Of a DNA stretch of 64,000 bases, positions 43,775 through 52,742 are shown in pieces. Position 1 is the stretch's first letter, and every line of letters starts with the position of its first letter. A model generated the notes under the pieces. That model did not search any database. It was given only the letters and a program-made list of their open reading frames with translations, and was not told the DNA's origin. Source of the DNA: an uncultured Bryobacteraceae bacterium (GTDB lineage: Bacteria > Acidobacteriota > Terriglobia > Bryobacterales > Bryobacteraceae); the NCBI GenBank assembly GCA_937924525.1, contig CALDSU010000002.1, positions 124,001-188,000 of the forward strand, given 5' to 3'. Both the position numbers and the translations under genes were made by a program.

Positions 43775-44620
43775 CTACAGCCCGCCGCCGGCTTGCGCGC
43801 CGGCGGGCGTCCAACGCTCACTGGGGGGGCCGACATGCACGTGTGCGCCGGTTGCCTTTCCGGCGACCGAACCGCGAAAGGCGAAATAGGGGACCCCGTT
43901 CTCGCGCAGGTAGTTCCGCAGCCAGACGCCTTCCGGGTGGTCCGGGTGCACGGCCACGTCCAGCCGGTCGCGGTGATCGAATCCGAGCGCCCGGTGCAGA
44001 GCCGTGTCGCCGCGGGCGCTGACCGGCAGCGGCTTCAGGAACCGGGCCTGGTACGCCTGCTCGATTTTGGCCAGATCGCCCGACCGGAACCGCGCCCCGT
44101 CGAACCGCTCCACCAGGGGGCCGGCCGCCTCCGCCACGGGTGGTTCGGATGCCAGAGCCGCGTGTTCGGCGCGCGCCATTTCCGCAAGCTCGGCCACCAA
44201 CTCCGCGCGCTTCCGCGCAAGCTCGAGTTCCCTTTCCGCCCAGGCCAGTTTCTCGGCCGGCTCCCGCAGACGATTCCGGGCTAACGCGCCCAGTTCCACC
44301 AGTTCGCGCGTCCACTCGGCTTCCTGCTTCCGCCTCTCAATCCGCCGCTCCGCCGCCTGGACCATCTCGGCGCAGCGCTCCTCGGTAAGCTCGGAAGTGA
44401 TGGAGGTGTATAACGTGTGCTGGAGGATGAGGCCGTCCCGCAAGTCGTTCGGGTCGTCTTCGGCTCTCCGCAGCCGTCGCGAACCCAAGGAGCCCTGGGC
44501 CTCCGCGGATCGCCACGCCGGACCGCCCGCGGCGCTCGGGGCCGGCGGCGCGGGCTCTACGGTCTGCGCCCCAGCCGCCAGCGCCAGTCCGAGCAACCCG
44601 GCGGCAAGAGTAATCGCCAT
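43775..44620 (-). CDS. Secreted coiled-coil protein with possible LAS-type peptidase end
   Basis: 281 residues. A signal peptide (AITLAAGLLGLALAAGAQ) is followed by an alanine/proline linker and a long charged helical region (about 85-175) typical of a coiled coil. The C-terminal 80 residues hold HRDRLDVAVHPDHPEG and GAHVHVGPPS. Spaced His...Asp and HxH pairs like these are the metal-binding plan of LAS peptidases (D-Ala-D-Ala carboxypeptidase and lysostaphin-like enzymes), so a murein hydrolase is possible. ATG at 44620 has GGAGG at ideal spacing. It is divergent from rsfS by 20 bp. Family inferred, not certain. Confidence 0.6.
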   Translation of the reverse strand: MAITLAAGLLGLALAAGAQTVEPAPPAPSAAGGPAWRSAEAQGSLGSRRLRRAEDDPNDLRDGLILQHTLYTSITSELTEERCAEMVQAAERRIERRKQEAEWTRELVELGALARNRLREPAEKLAWAERELELARKRAELVAELAEMARAEHAALASEPPVAEAAGPLVERFDGARFRSGDLAKIEQAYQARFLKPLPVSARGDTALHRALGFDHRDRLDVAVHPDHPEGVWLRNYLRENGVPYFAFRGSVAGKATGAHVHVGPPSERWTPAGAQAGGGL

Positions 44621-44640
44621 GAAACCTCCATTGTAGTACG

Positions 44641-45066
44641 ATGCCATCAGGGAGGTTTGTTTCCCTGAATTTGTTGACCAGCTTGCCCAACGACGAACCC
44701 GCCGTTTCCCCCGAGCCCGCGTGGCCGGTTGCCGTACGCGCCGCTGAATCAAAAAAAGCCCAGGACATCAAGGTGCTCGACCTGAGCGGAGTCTCTTCGT
44801 TCACGGATTACTTTGTGATCTGCACGGGCTCGAATCCGAAGCAAATCCAGGCGATCGCCGATGAGGTGGAAAAGGAACTCAAGCTCCTCGGAGAACGCCC
44901 GTTGAGCATCGAGGGCTACCAGCAGGCGGAGTGGATCCTGGCCGATTACGGCGATTTCATTGTCCACATCTTTTCCGAGCACGCCCGCGCCTTCTACGAT
45001 TTGGAAAGGCTGTGGCGGGCGGCGCGCGCCGTGCCCCTGGCGGGTGAACCGGCCGCCGCAGTGTAG
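44641..45066 (+). CDS. rsfS: Ribosomal silencing factor RsfS
   Basis: Iojap-family protein that binds L14 on the large subunit and blocks joining with the 30S under starvation. Of 141 residues the first 30 are not conserved; the core contains DIKVLDLSGVSSFTDYFVICTGSN, EGYQQAEWILADYGDFIVHIF and a FYDLERLW end, all standard. A start a little downstream is possible. It heads the run rsfS-rlmH-accD-folC-plsC; an rsfS-rlmH pair is one of the most conserved ribosome-linked neighbourhoods in bacteria. Confidence 0.93.
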   Translation: MPSGRFVSLNLLTSLPNDEPAVSPEPAWPVAVRAAESKKAQDIKVLDLSGVSSFTDYFVICTGSNPKQIQAIADEVEKELKLLGERPLSIEGYQQAEWILADYGDFIVHIFSEHARAFYDLERLWRAARAVPLAGEPAAAV

Positions 45067-45074
45067 CGGGCAGG

Positions 45075-45494
45075 GTGCGCCTCGCGATCCTGTTCGTCGG
45101 CAAGCCGCGCGATGCGCACGCCAACGCGCTGGCGGAGGAGTTTGTCTCTCGTGCGGCCCATTATGCCCGCATCGAGATGCGGGAGATCAGACCGGATCGC
45201 TACGATCCGTTCGCGCGACGCCCGGCGGCCTTCGTGGTGGCGCTCGACGCCGCCGGCCAGTTCATGGACTCCGCCGGTTTTGCGCGTCTCATCGAGCGAG
45301 GCGAACGGGAAGACCGGGAGTACGTGTTCCTGGTCGGCGGGCACGACGGCCTCCCCGCCGCCTGGCGCGAGCGCGCGCACCTGCGCTTGTCGCTTTCGCC
45401 CATGACCTGGCCTCATGAACTGGCCCGCGCCTGCCTGGCGGAGCAGATCTACCGCGCCTTCGCCTCATTGCGGGGGCATCCGTACCCGCGCTAA
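45075..45494 (+). CDS. rlmH: 23S rRNA pseudouridine-1915 N3-methyltransferase
   Basis: SPOUT-class enzyme that methylates pseudouridine 1915 in helix 69 of 23S rRNA within the assembled 70S ribosome. 139 residues with the SAM-binding knot motifs FLVGGHDGLP and LSLSPMTWPHELARACLAEQIYRA and the terminal GHPYPR, which is usually HPYHK/R. GTG start, 8 nt after the rsfS stop. The match in length and order is complete and the assignment is secure. Third position usage is like its neighbours. Confidence 0.94.
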   Translation: MRLAILFVGKPRDAHANALAEEFVSRAAHYARIEMREIRPDRYDPFARRPAAFVVALDAAGQFMDSAGFARLIERGEREDREYVFLVGGHDGLPAAWRERAHLRLSLSPMTWPHELARACLAEQIYRAFASLRGHPYPR

Positions 45495-45505
45495 CGTAAA
45501 GGTTT

Positions 45506-46357
45506 ATGCCTTGGTTCCGCCGCGATAAGCCGCTCGCGAAAGGAGAGGAGGGGGAAAAGCACGTCCGTACAGAAGGCCTCTGGCTGAAGTGCGAAGGCTG
45601 CCGGCAGATCATCTGGAAAAAAGACCTGGAAGCCAACTGGAACGTCTGCCCCAAGTGCGGCGCCCACGCCCGCATCGACGCCGCGGCGCGGCTGAAACTG
45701 CTGTTCGACGGTCCTTACGAGGTGCTGGACGCGAATCTGTGTTCTTCCGATCCGCTGGGCTTCGTGGACGCCAAGCCCTACGCGGAACGGCTCGCGGCCA
45801 CCCAGGCGGCCACGGGGTTGAGCGACGCCTTGATTTCCGCCGCGGGGACTCTCGCCGGCCGGCGCGTCCACATTTGCGCCATGGAACCCAAATTCATCGG
45901 CGGCAGTATGGGTTGCGTCGTCGGCGAAAAGATCACCCGCGCCATTGAACGCAGCCTTGAACAGCGGGTCCCCCTCATCGTGGTTTCCGCCTCCGGCGGC
46001 GCGCGCATGCAGGAAGGGGCCATCAGTCTGATGCAGATGGCGAAGATTTCCGCCGCCTTGATGCGCTTGGATGAAGCCAAGGTGCCCTTTCTAAGCGTCC
46101 TCACCGACCCGACCACCGGGGGCGTCACCGCCAGTTTCGCCATGCTGGGAGACCTGAACATCGCGGAACCGAAGGCGCTCATTGGTTTCGCGGGTCCGCG
46201 CGTGATTGAGCAGACCATCCGGCAGAAACTGCCGGATGGATTTCAGCGCTCCGAGTTTCTGTTGCAGCACGGGATGCTGGACGCCGTCGTGCCGCGGGTC
46301 CGGATGAAAGAGTATCTGGCCAACGCCCTGACCTTCTTCTGCGGCCCCGTCACCTGA
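45506..46357 (+). CDS. accD: Acetyl-CoA carboxylase carboxyltransferase subunit beta
   Basis: Zinc-bearing half of the carboxyltransferase that makes malonyl-CoA, the first committed step of fatty acid synthesis; it works with AccA. 283 residues: an N-terminal four-cysteine ribbon (KCEGC and NVCPKCG) and the crotonase-like body with MEPKFIGGSMGCVVGEKI, SASGGARMQEG, DPTTGGVTASFA and AEPKALIGFAGPRVIEQT. No accA is present next to it. The stop directly abuts the folC ATG, so the two are coupled; an accD-folC pair is a widely conserved order. Confidence 0.96.
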   Translation: MPWFRRDKPLAKGEEGEKHVRTEGLWLKCEGCRQIIWKKDLEANWNVCPKCGAHARIDAAARLKLLFDGPYEVLDANLCSSDPLGFVDAKPYAERLAATQAATGLSDALISAAGTLAGRRVHICAMEPKFIGGSMGCVVGEKITRAIERSLEQRVPLIVVSASGGARMQEGAISLMQMAKISAALMRLDEAKVPFLSVLTDPTTGGVTASFAMLGDLNIAEPKALIGFAGPRVIEQTIRQKLPDGFQRSEFLLQHGMLDAVVPRVRMKEYLANALTFFCGPVT

Positions 46358-47629
46358 ATGAGCTACCCGGATTCGGTCCGGTATCTGTACGCCCTCGGCA
46401 ACGAGATCCGGTCGGTGAAGCTGGGGCTGGACCGGATGCACATGCTGCTCGAGCGGTTGGGCCATCCCGAGCGGCGCGGGCGTGTTGTGCATGTGGCGGG
46501 CACCAACGGCAAGGGTTCCACCTGCGCGCTGATCGAGGCCGCGCTGCGCGCCGCGGGATATCGCACCGGGCTGTTCACTTCGCCGCACCTGATCGAGCCC
46601 ACCGAGCGCATCCGCATCGCCGGCCGGCCGGTCTCGCCTGCGGATTTCGCCACAGCCTTCGACCAGGTGCACGCGGCGGCTTTGGCGCTGCTCGCCGAGG
46701 GACGGCTGGACCATCATCCCAGCTATTTCGAAACCGTCACGGCCATGGGATTCCTGCTGTTCGCGGGGGCCGAGACCGGCTATACCGTCCTGGAGGTCGG
46801 TTTGGGCGGAAGGCTGGACGCCACCAATGTGGTCCACCCGGCGCTTTGCGTCATCACCCGGATCGACTACGATCATCAGCAATTTCTGGGCGACACCATC
46901 GAGCAGATCGCGGCGGAAAAGGCCGGCATCCTGAAGCCGGGGGTGCCGGCGGTGTTCGGTCCGCAGCGTCCGGAAGCGGAGGCGGCGCTCGAGGCGTGCG
47001 CGCGCCGGTTGCGGATCGCGCCCGCGCGGGCCGCGGCTTTGCCCCTGGAGATCATCGAGGAATCCGCCGATGGCACGCACCTGATTGTGGATGGACTCGA
47101 GGTGGTCTGTCCTCTGGCTGGCAGGCATCAGGTGGAGAACGCGGCCACCGCCGTCGCCGCGCTGCGCCAGTTGGGGATTTCCGGCGAGGCTATCCAGGAG
47201 GGATTTCGCGCGGCGCGGTGGCCGGGCCGTTTGCAACGCATCTGCCGCACGCCCGAAATCCTGGTGGACGGCGCGCACAACCCGAACGGCGCCGAGGCGC
47301 TGGCCGCGCACCTCGGCCGTTTTTACGCCGGCCGGCGGATTACCCTGGTGTATGCCTCGATGCGCGACAAACCCGTGGCCGCCATCGGCCGCATCCTGTT
47401 TCCCCTGGCGGACACCGTGATCCTGACGGCGCCCGAAACCGACCGCGCCCTGCCTCCCGATGAACTGGCGCGCCTCGCGCCAGGATCCCGGCTCCTTCAG
47501 GCGCCGCATCTGGACGCGGCATGGAAACTGATCCGCGATCCCGACCTGGTGGTCGTCACCGGCTCGCTGTTTTTGGCCGGAGAAGCCATCCGCCGCTGGG
47601 ATCCGGCCCGGGGAGGTTTCGCGTGCTAG
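46358..47629 (+). CDS. folC: Dihydrofolate synthase / folylpolyglutamate synthase
   Basis: Mur-ligase-family ATPase that adds glutamate to dihydropteroate and lengthens the glutamate tail of folates. 423 residues with the P-loop HVAGTNGKGSTCAL, TSPHLIEPTERIRI, the LEVGLGGRLDATN loop, TRIDYDHQQFLGDTIEQIA and the C-terminal domain motif VDGAHNPNGAEAL. It starts in the base after the accD stop and its 3' end overlaps plsC by 7 nt. Together with folD at 11 kb this is the second folate enzyme in the window, but they are far apart and not co-regulated in any visible way. Confidence 0.95.
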   Translation: MSYPDSVRYLYALGNEIRSVKLGLDRMHMLLERLGHPERRGRVVHVAGTNGKGSTCALIEAALRAAGYRTGLFTSPHLIEPTERIRIAGRPVSPADFATAFDQVHAAALALLAEGRLDHHPSYFETVTAMGFLLFAGAETGYTVLEVGLGGRLDATNVVHPALCVITRIDYDHQQFLGDTIEQIAAEKAGILKPGVPAVFGPQRPEAEAALEACARRLRIAPARAAALPLEIIEESADGTHLIVDGLEVVCPLAGRHQVENAATAVAALRQLGISGEAIQEGFRAARWPGRLQRICRTPEILVDGAHNPNGAEALAAHLGRFYAGRRITLVYASMRDKPVAAIGRILFPLADTVILTAPETDRALPPDELARLAPGSRLLQAPHLDAAWKLIRDPDLVVVTGSLFLAGEAIRRWDPARGGFAC

Positions 47630-48366
47630 CCCGGTTGCGCGCCCTGCTGCTCAGCGACCCCTGGATTCTGGCGTGGACGGCGTTGATGGGGCTGCTCTCC
47701 TTTCTGGCTTCGTTCTTCGACCGGACCGGCGTGACGCAACACCGGCTGGCCTGCATCTGGGCGCGCTGGCTGTTGCGTGGCGCCGGTGTCCGCGTCGAGG
47801 CCCGCGGCCTGGAGCACATCGACCCCCAGGGCAGCTACGTGTTCGTCGCCAATCACGCCAGCTACCTGGACACGCCCGCGATCCTGGCGAACATTCCCGT
47901 GGAGTTCCGCTTCCTGGCTAAACGGGAACTGTTCAAGCTTCCCGCGATCGGCACCCACCTGGATCGCGCCGGACACATCCCGGTGGACCGGGACGACCCC
48001 CGGGCTAGCGTGCGCACCATGACCGAAGCGGCCCGCATCGTTCGCGAGAGGGGAATTTCCGTGCTGATTTTTCCCGAAGGCGGACGCAGCGCCAGCGGAC
48101 AGTTACAGGAGTTTCGTGACGGCGCGGCGTATATCGCGATCAAGGCGGGCGTCCCGCTGGTTCCCGTGGCGATTGCCGGAACCCACGGGCTGCTGCCCCC
48201 GGGCAGCGCGCTGGTGAAGGCCGGCGCCGCGGTGATCCAGGTCGGTCAGCCGATTCCGGTTCGGGATTTCTCTTTGAAGGATCGCGCCGCTCTCACCCGG
48301 CGCGTGCAGGAGGCGGTGGCCGGACTCTTGAAAGGCTCAGTCGCCGAAGCGCAGCAGACGCGCTAA
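47623..48366 (+). CDS. plsC: 1-acyl-sn-glycerol-3-phosphate acyltransferase
   Basis: Inner-membrane enzyme that makes phosphatidic acid by acylating lysophosphatidate. 247 residues: N-terminal membrane segment (about 13-32), then the acyltransferase motifs NHASYLD (H78, D83), a KRELFKLP segment, FPEGGRS (usually FPEGTRS) and VPVAIAGTHGLLP. GTG at 47623 has GGGAGG 7 nt before it and overlaps folC. Placement after accD and folC puts two lipid synthesis genes in one unit. Its last 30 nt overlap a small gene on the other strand. Confidence 0.92.
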   Translation: MLARLRALLLSDPWILAWTALMGLLSFLASFFDRTGVTQHRLACIWARWLLRGAGVRVEARGLEHIDPQGSYVFVANHASYLDTPAILANIPVEFRFLAKRELFKLPAIGTHLDRAGHIPVDRDDPRASVRTMTEAARIVRERGISVLIFPEGGRSASGQLQEFRDGAAYIAIKAGVPLVPVAIAGTHGLLPPGSALVKAGAAVIQVGQPIPVRDFSLKDRAALTRRVQEAVAGLLKGSVAEAQQTR

Positions 48367-48561
48367 AGACTTGGGCGCCGGATTGGATGCCTCCCGCATT
48401 TCGATGCGCATTTCCTGCCAGTTGTAAGGAAATTCCCGGCCACAATCCAGGCACGCGACATACGTTTGCCGCCGCGCGCCGGCGCGGGCCGCGCGCCGGG
48501 TCAGCGGAAACGTAGTTCGCTGATGTGAACACCCGAAAAGAAATTCGATCAACTTGCCCAT
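48337..48561 (-). CDS. Small cysteine-containing protein, zinc-ribbon-like
   Basis: 74 residues, beginning MGKLIEFLFGCSHQRTTFPL and containing VACLDCGREFPYNW. The three visible cysteines (one CSH and one CxxC) plus histidine could bind a zinc ion in a CH-CC arrangement. A strong purine-rich ribosome site (GAGGAGGGGG) precedes the ATG at 48561. The stop lies 30 nt inside the end of plsC, convergently. Similar short GCSH...YVACLDCG proteins seem to occur across Acidobacteria (recollection, unverified). Function unknown. Confidence 0.65.
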   Translation of the reverse strand: MGKLIEFLFGCSHQRTTFPLTRRAARAGARRQTYVACLDCGREFPYNWQEMRIEMREASNPAPKSLARLLRFGD

Positions 48562-48712
48562 TGCCTTAACCCCCTCCTCATAGCGTTGGATGGTGAAAAC
48601 GGGATCCGGGTTTCTTGTTTCACACGGGCGGCTCGCCGGCGGTTTGCACGCGTCCCGGCGCCGCGGTATGCTGGCGCTGCGCAAGTGTTTGAAAGGATGG
48701 AGGGGAGAACCG

Positions 48713-49762
48713 ATGGACACCGTGCGAATCGTGGTGGCGGGGGCTGGCTGGTGGGCGGCGGAGAATCACCTCCCCGTGTTGCAATCGTTGCCGGGAGTCG
48801 AGGTGGCGGGCGTATGCCGCCTGGGGCGGGAGGAACTCGCCCGGCTCCAGGAGCGCTTCGGCATCCCGTTCGGCACGGAGGATTACGCCGAACTGTTGCG
48901 CTTGCCGGATCTCGACGGCGTGGTGGTGACGTCCCCTCATTACCTGCACTACGAGCACGCACGCGCCGCGCTGGAGCACGGCCTGCACGTGTTGTGCGAA
49001 AAGCCGATGACGCTCCATGCCGGCGAGGCCGCCGTGCTGGCCGCGCTCGCCGAGGCCCGGCAGCGGCACTTCTTGATTCCCTATGGCTGGAACTACACGG
49101 CGCTCGCTGCGGAGGCCCGCCGACAGGCCGCGTCCATCGGCCGCATCGAGCACGTCATTGTGCAAATGGCCAGCCCGCTCCGCGACCTGATGGGCGGCCA
49201 AGGCGCGTGGTTCGCCAGGGAGGCGTTCTGCCAACCGCAAATGGATACGTGGAGCGACCCGGCCAAGGGCGGCGGTTACGCGCATGGACAGCTTACCCAC
49301 GCGCTCGCGTTCCTCTACTACGTTACGGGACTCGAACCGGCGGAGGTGTTCGCCTGGACCGGCGCTTCGCCCACGGGCGCCGACTTGTACGACGCCGCGG
49401 CGTGCCGCTTCCGAAACGGCGCGACGGGCGTCCTGAGCGGCGCGGGCACGCTGCCGCCGGCGATGAGCTTCCAGGTGGATTTGCGCGTGTTTGGCGCGCA
49501 TGGCGTGCTGCTCGCGGATATCGAGCGGCCGCGCGTGGAAGTGCTGCGCGCCACCGGGGAGCGGGAGACCGCAGCCATCGAGTGGGCGCCCGGTGCGTAT
49601 TCCTGCGTCGAACCGGTCCGGACTTTCGTGGAATTGATCCGCGGCGGCGACGTCGAGAACCGGTCCGATGCGCGGCTCGGCCAGCGCGTGGTGGAGACGC
49701 TCGACGCCCTGCTGGCCTCGTCCCGTAGCGGCGCGCCCGCGCCCTGCGGAGCGGACGCCTGA
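48713..49762 (+). CDS. Gfo/Idh/MocA-family NAD(P)-dependent oxidoreductase
   Basis: 349-residue sugar or cyclitol dehydrogenase-type protein. The N-terminal Rossmann fold has VAGAGWWAAENHLPVL, and the family's catalytic lysine lies in CEKPMTLHAGEA. The C-terminal alpha/beta domain has GGGYAHGQLTHALAFLYYVTG, where the histidine pair forms the active site. ATG at 48713 follows GGGGAG. Such enzymes oxidise sugars, inositols or keto-glycosides; together with DUF1080 proteins they form 3-keto-sugar pathways in other bacteria, but here the DUF1080 gene is 33 kb away. The substrate is unknown. Confidence 0.85.
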   Translation: MDTVRIVVAGAGWWAAENHLPVLQSLPGVEVAGVCRLGREELARLQERFGIPFGTEDYAELLRLPDLDGVVVTSPHYLHYEHARAALEHGLHVLCEKPMTLHAGEAAVLAALAEARQRHFLIPYGWNYTALAAEARRQAASIGRIEHVIVQMASPLRDLMGGQGAWFAREAFCQPQMDTWSDPAKGGGYAHGQLTHALAFLYYVTGLEPAEVFAWTGASPTGADLYDAAACRFRNGATGVLSGAGTLPPAMSFQVDLRVFGAHGVLLADIERPRVEVLRATGERETAAIEWAPGAYSCVEPVRTFVELIRGGDVENRSDARLGQRVVETLDALLASSRSGAPAPCGADA

Positions 49763-49854
49763 CCCGCGCCGCCGACCTCCGAAGCTGACCTGCGACGCCG
49801 AGCCGCGAGCGGGCGCCGCTGGTCCGGGCCTCGCCCTCGCTGCGGCCCCCGGGG

Positions 49855-51225
49855 CTAAACCCGCTGAATCAGCTCCCAGCAGCGCTCGACATCCGCCTCG
49901 GTGGTCGCGTAGTTGCCAATGGCGAGCCGCAAGACGAATCGCCCGTTCAGCACCGTGTGCGAGAGAAATGCCTCGCCCGTCGCATTGATGCGGTCGAGCA
50001 GCGCGCGATTGTCTTCGTCCGTTCCCTTGCGCCGGAAACACACGAGCGACATTGGCGTCGGGGCGCAGACCTCGTAGTCCGGATGGGCCGCGATCCGCCG
50101 GGCCAGATTCTGCGCCCAGGCGATGTGCGCCCGCACCTTCGCCACAATGCCTTCGCGGCCGTAGGAGCGCATCACGAACCACAGCTTCAACGCGCGAAAG
50201 CGCCGCCCCAGGGGCAGGCTGTAATCCATGTAGTTGAGCGCCCGCGCGTCCTCGGCGGTGCGCAGATACTCCGGAACCAGCGCGAACGCGCGCCGCAACA
50301 CGTCCGGACGCCGGGTGAACAGAACGCTGAGATCCACCGGCGTGCCCATCCACTTGTGGGGATTCATCACCAGCGAGTCGGCCCGCGCGCAGCCTGCCAG
50401 GTAATGCGCGTACTCGGGCACGAGCCCGGCGGCGCCGCCGTAGGCCGCGTCTACGTGGAGCCATAACCCGTAGCGTTGGGCGATGTCGGCCACCGCGGGC
50501 ACCGGATCGACGCTGGTGGTGGAAGTGGCGCCCACGGTGGCCACCACGCAGCAGGGCCGCAGGCCCTGGGCCAGATCCGCGCGAATAGTCTCCTCCAGCG
50601 CGTCCGGCCGCAGGCGAAAACATTCATCCACCGCGATCTTGCGCACGTGCCGCTGGCCGAGGCCGATCGCGATGGCGCTTTTTTCCACCGAGGAGTGCGC
50701 CTGCTCGGAGGTGTACAACACCAGGCCGCGCGCCACGCCGTGCGTCCGCGCCGCCGGATCCGCTTGCTCGCGCGCGGCGGCCAGGCCATGCAGCGTGCTG
50801 TTGGACGCCGTGTCGTGGATCATCCCGAAAAACTCTTCCGGCAGGCCCAGCCACTGCCGCAGCCACCCGGTGGTCACCTGTTCCAGTTCGGTGGCTGAAG
50901 GCCCGGATTTCCAGACCATGTGGTTGATATTCAAACCCGCCGCCAGCATCTCGGCGAGCACGCCGGGCGGCGATCCCGTGACTGAGAAATAGGCGAAGAA
51001 GCGCGGGTGATTCCAGTGCGTCAGCCCGGGCACGATCAGCCGCGTGAAATCGGCGAGAATCGCCTCCATCGGTTCGCCTTGTTCGGGCGCGCTCGGTGGC
51101 AGTTGCGGCGCCAGAAAACCCGGCTCCACCTTGGGGAGCACCGCGTGTTGTTCGGGGTGCGCGAAGTAGTCCGCCAGCCAGTCGACGACCTCGTGGCCGT
51201 AGCGGCGGAACTCGTCGGGGGTCAT
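49855..51225 (-). CDS. PLP-dependent aromatic-L-amino-acid decarboxylase family protein
   Basis: Group II decarboxylase-type enzyme. 456 residues with the opening MTPDEFRRYGHEVVDWLADY, HPRFFAYF, the KSGPSATELE and DTASNSTLHGL substrate segments, HVDAAYGGAA with the PLP-contacting aspartate, and the Schiff-base lysine K291 in NPHKWMG. Length and motifs fit tryptophan, tyrosine or phenylalanine decarboxylases. ATG at 51225 gives the standard family start; the open frame upstream is spurious. It converges on the Gfo/Idh gene and diverges from the ceramidase-like gene. Which amino acid it uses cannot be read from the sequence. Confidence 0.9.
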   Translation of the reverse strand: MTPDEFRRYGHEVVDWLADYFAHPEQHAVLPKVEPGFLAPQLPPSAPEQGEPMEAILADFTRLIVPGLTHWNHPRFFAYFSVTGSPPGVLAEMLAAGLNINHMVWKSGPSATELEQVTTGWLRQWLGLPEEFFGMIHDTASNSTLHGLAAAREQADPAARTHGVARGLVLYTSEQAHSSVEKSAIAIGLGQRHVRKIAVDECFRLRPDALEETIRADLAQGLRPCCVVATVGATSTTSVDPVPAVADIAQRYGLWLHVDAAYGGAAGLVPEYAHYLAGCARADSLVMNPHKWMGTPVDLSVLFTRRPDVLRRAFALVPEYLRTAEDARALNYMDYSLPLGRRFRALKLWFVMRSYGREGIVAKVRAHIAWAQNLARRIAAHPDYEVCAPTPMSLVCFRRKGTDEDNRALLDRINATGEAFLSHTVLNGRFVLRLAIGNYATTEADVERCWELIQRV

Positions 51226-51303
51226 GCCTGTATTGTCGAACGCCGCGGCCGCGGGAAAAAAGGCCGCGCGGCGCGTTCGTCGTGATGCTAAACATGGAGA
51301 GAC

Positions 51304-52641
51304 ATGCGATTGCTGGTTCTCGCCCTGCTTGCCGGCCTTGCGCCGCTGGGCGCGGAGGTGCGCGCCGGCGCGGCCCGCCGCGACATCACGCCCGATTTTC
51401 AACGCCACGGACCGGTTTATCTGGCTGGCTTCGGCCAGAACCGGAAGGCCACCGGCGTTCACGACCCGCTGTTTGCCCGCTGCCTCGCCCTGGCGGCGGA
51501 CGGCAAGCCGCTGGTCGTCTGCGGCGTCGACTCGATCGGTCTGTTCTACGAAGACACTTACAAGATCCGCCAGCAGGTGAACGCCGACGTCGTGGTCGCC
51601 TCCCTGCACGACCATGAGGCTCCCGACACCATGGGGCTGTGGGGCCCGCGCTTCTTCACCAGCGGCATTCAGGAGGCCTACAATGGGCACGTCATCACCC
51701 AAACCGCCGCGGCCGCGCGCGAGGCGCTCCACGCTCTGCGTCCGGTTCAACTACAGCTCGGGCGCATCCACCGGCCCGAGTTGGATGTCCTGATTCACGA
51801 CAACCGCCCGCCCGTCGTGCACGACACCGAAGTGATCCTGCTCCACGCCCGCACCGCGGCCGGCGAACCCATTGCGACGCTGGTCAATTGGGCCAACCAT
51901 CCCGAGACCGTGGGTTCGAAGAATACGCTGATCACGTCGGATTTCGTGGGATATCTTTGTAGCCGCCTCCAAGCGCGAGGCGCGGGCCAGGTGGTGTTTG
52001 TCAATGGCGCGGTGGGGGGCATGCAATCGTCGCTCGGCGCCCAGGTGCCGGACCCGGACACCGGCCGCCCGGCGCCGGCCAACAGCTTCCGCAAAGCCGA
52101 ACTGGTCGGCTGGACGGTGGCGGACCTGGCGGCCGAGGCGCTGGCGGATGCGACGCCGGTGGCGGTCGACCGCATCGAGTTCCGCGAACGCCTCGTCCCG
52201 CTGCCGATCGACAACTGGCGTTTCCGCCTCGCCGCCTGGCTGAATCTGTTCCGCGGAAGGAAACCGGCCTCCGGAGGCCGTGGCGAAACGTGGGTGGGTT
52301 TTGTCCGGCTTAGCGCGGCGGGCCGTCCGCAACTGGAGGCGGCGCTGGTGCCGGGCGAACTCTATCCCGAACTCAGCGTCGGCGGCGTGGTGCGGTACCC
52401 GGGCGCCGACTTCCCCGAAGCGCCTCTCGAACCGGCGCTGAAAACCCGCATGACCGCGCCCTACCGGATGCTGTTCGGGCTGGCCAACGACGAGATCGGC
52501 TACATCATCCCCAAAGCCGAATGGGATAACTCCAGCCCCTGGCTCCAAAACGCCACGAAGCGCTGGTACGGGGAGATCAACTCGCCCGGGCCGGAGACCG
52601 CGCCCGTGCTGATCCAGGCTTTACTGGAGCTGATGCGGTAA
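51304..52641 (+). CDS. Neutral/alkaline ceramidase N-terminal-domain-like secreted protein
   Basis: 445 residues with a signal peptide (LLVLALLAGLAPLGA) followed by GAARRDITPDF, the typical opening of the ceramidase-like family, and VASLHDHEAPD, NWANHPETVG and VNGAVGGMQSS, which match zinc-site and substrate loops. True ceramidases are longer, about 650 residues with a C-terminal domain; this protein has only the N-terminal part and is one of many short homologues in Acidobacteria. It may cleave sphingolipid or other amide-linked lipids, or something else. A 9-bp hairpin follows. Confidence 0.78.
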   Translation: MRLLVLALLAGLAPLGAEVRAGAARRDITPDFQRHGPVYLAGFGQNRKATGVHDPLFARCLALAADGKPLVVCGVDSIGLFYEDTYKIRQQVNADVVVASLHDHEAPDTMGLWGPRFFTSGIQEAYNGHVITQTAAAAREALHALRPVQLQLGRIHRPELDVLIHDNRPPVVHDTEVILLHARTAAGEPIATLVNWANHPETVGSKNTLITSDFVGYLCSRLQARGAGQVVFVNGAVGGMQSSLGAQVPDPDTGRPAPANSFRKAELVGWTVADLAAEALADATPVAVDRIEFRERLVPLPIDNWRFRLAAWLNLFRGRKPASGGRGETWVGFVRLSAAGRPQLEAALVPGELYPELSVGGVVRYPGADFPEAPLEPALKTRMTAPYRMLFGLANDEIGYIIPKAEWDNSSPWLQNATKRWYGEINSPGPETAPVLIQALLELMR

Positions 52642-52675
52642 CGATCAGGGGCCGTCGCGGCAGGAGCCGTGCGGC

Positions 52676-52698
52676 CGGGCGACGTTTCGCGTCGCCCG
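52676..52698. terminator. Hairpin between convergent genes
   Basis: CGGGCGACG and CGTCGCCCG form a perfect 9-bp stem with a 5-nt loop (TTTCG), between the ceramidase-like gene and the opposing ArsA pair. It can serve both strands as terminator. There is no T-run on either side. Confidence 0.5.
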
Positions 52699-52742
52699 AG
52701 GCGAGCCGGGTTTGCAACCTGTGCTCTCCGGGAACTCCCACC

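Noticed and set aside
49855-51750. A 631-residue decarboxylase with a long N-terminal extension
   Set aside because: The extension is antisense to the ceramidase-like gene; the family start is at 51225.
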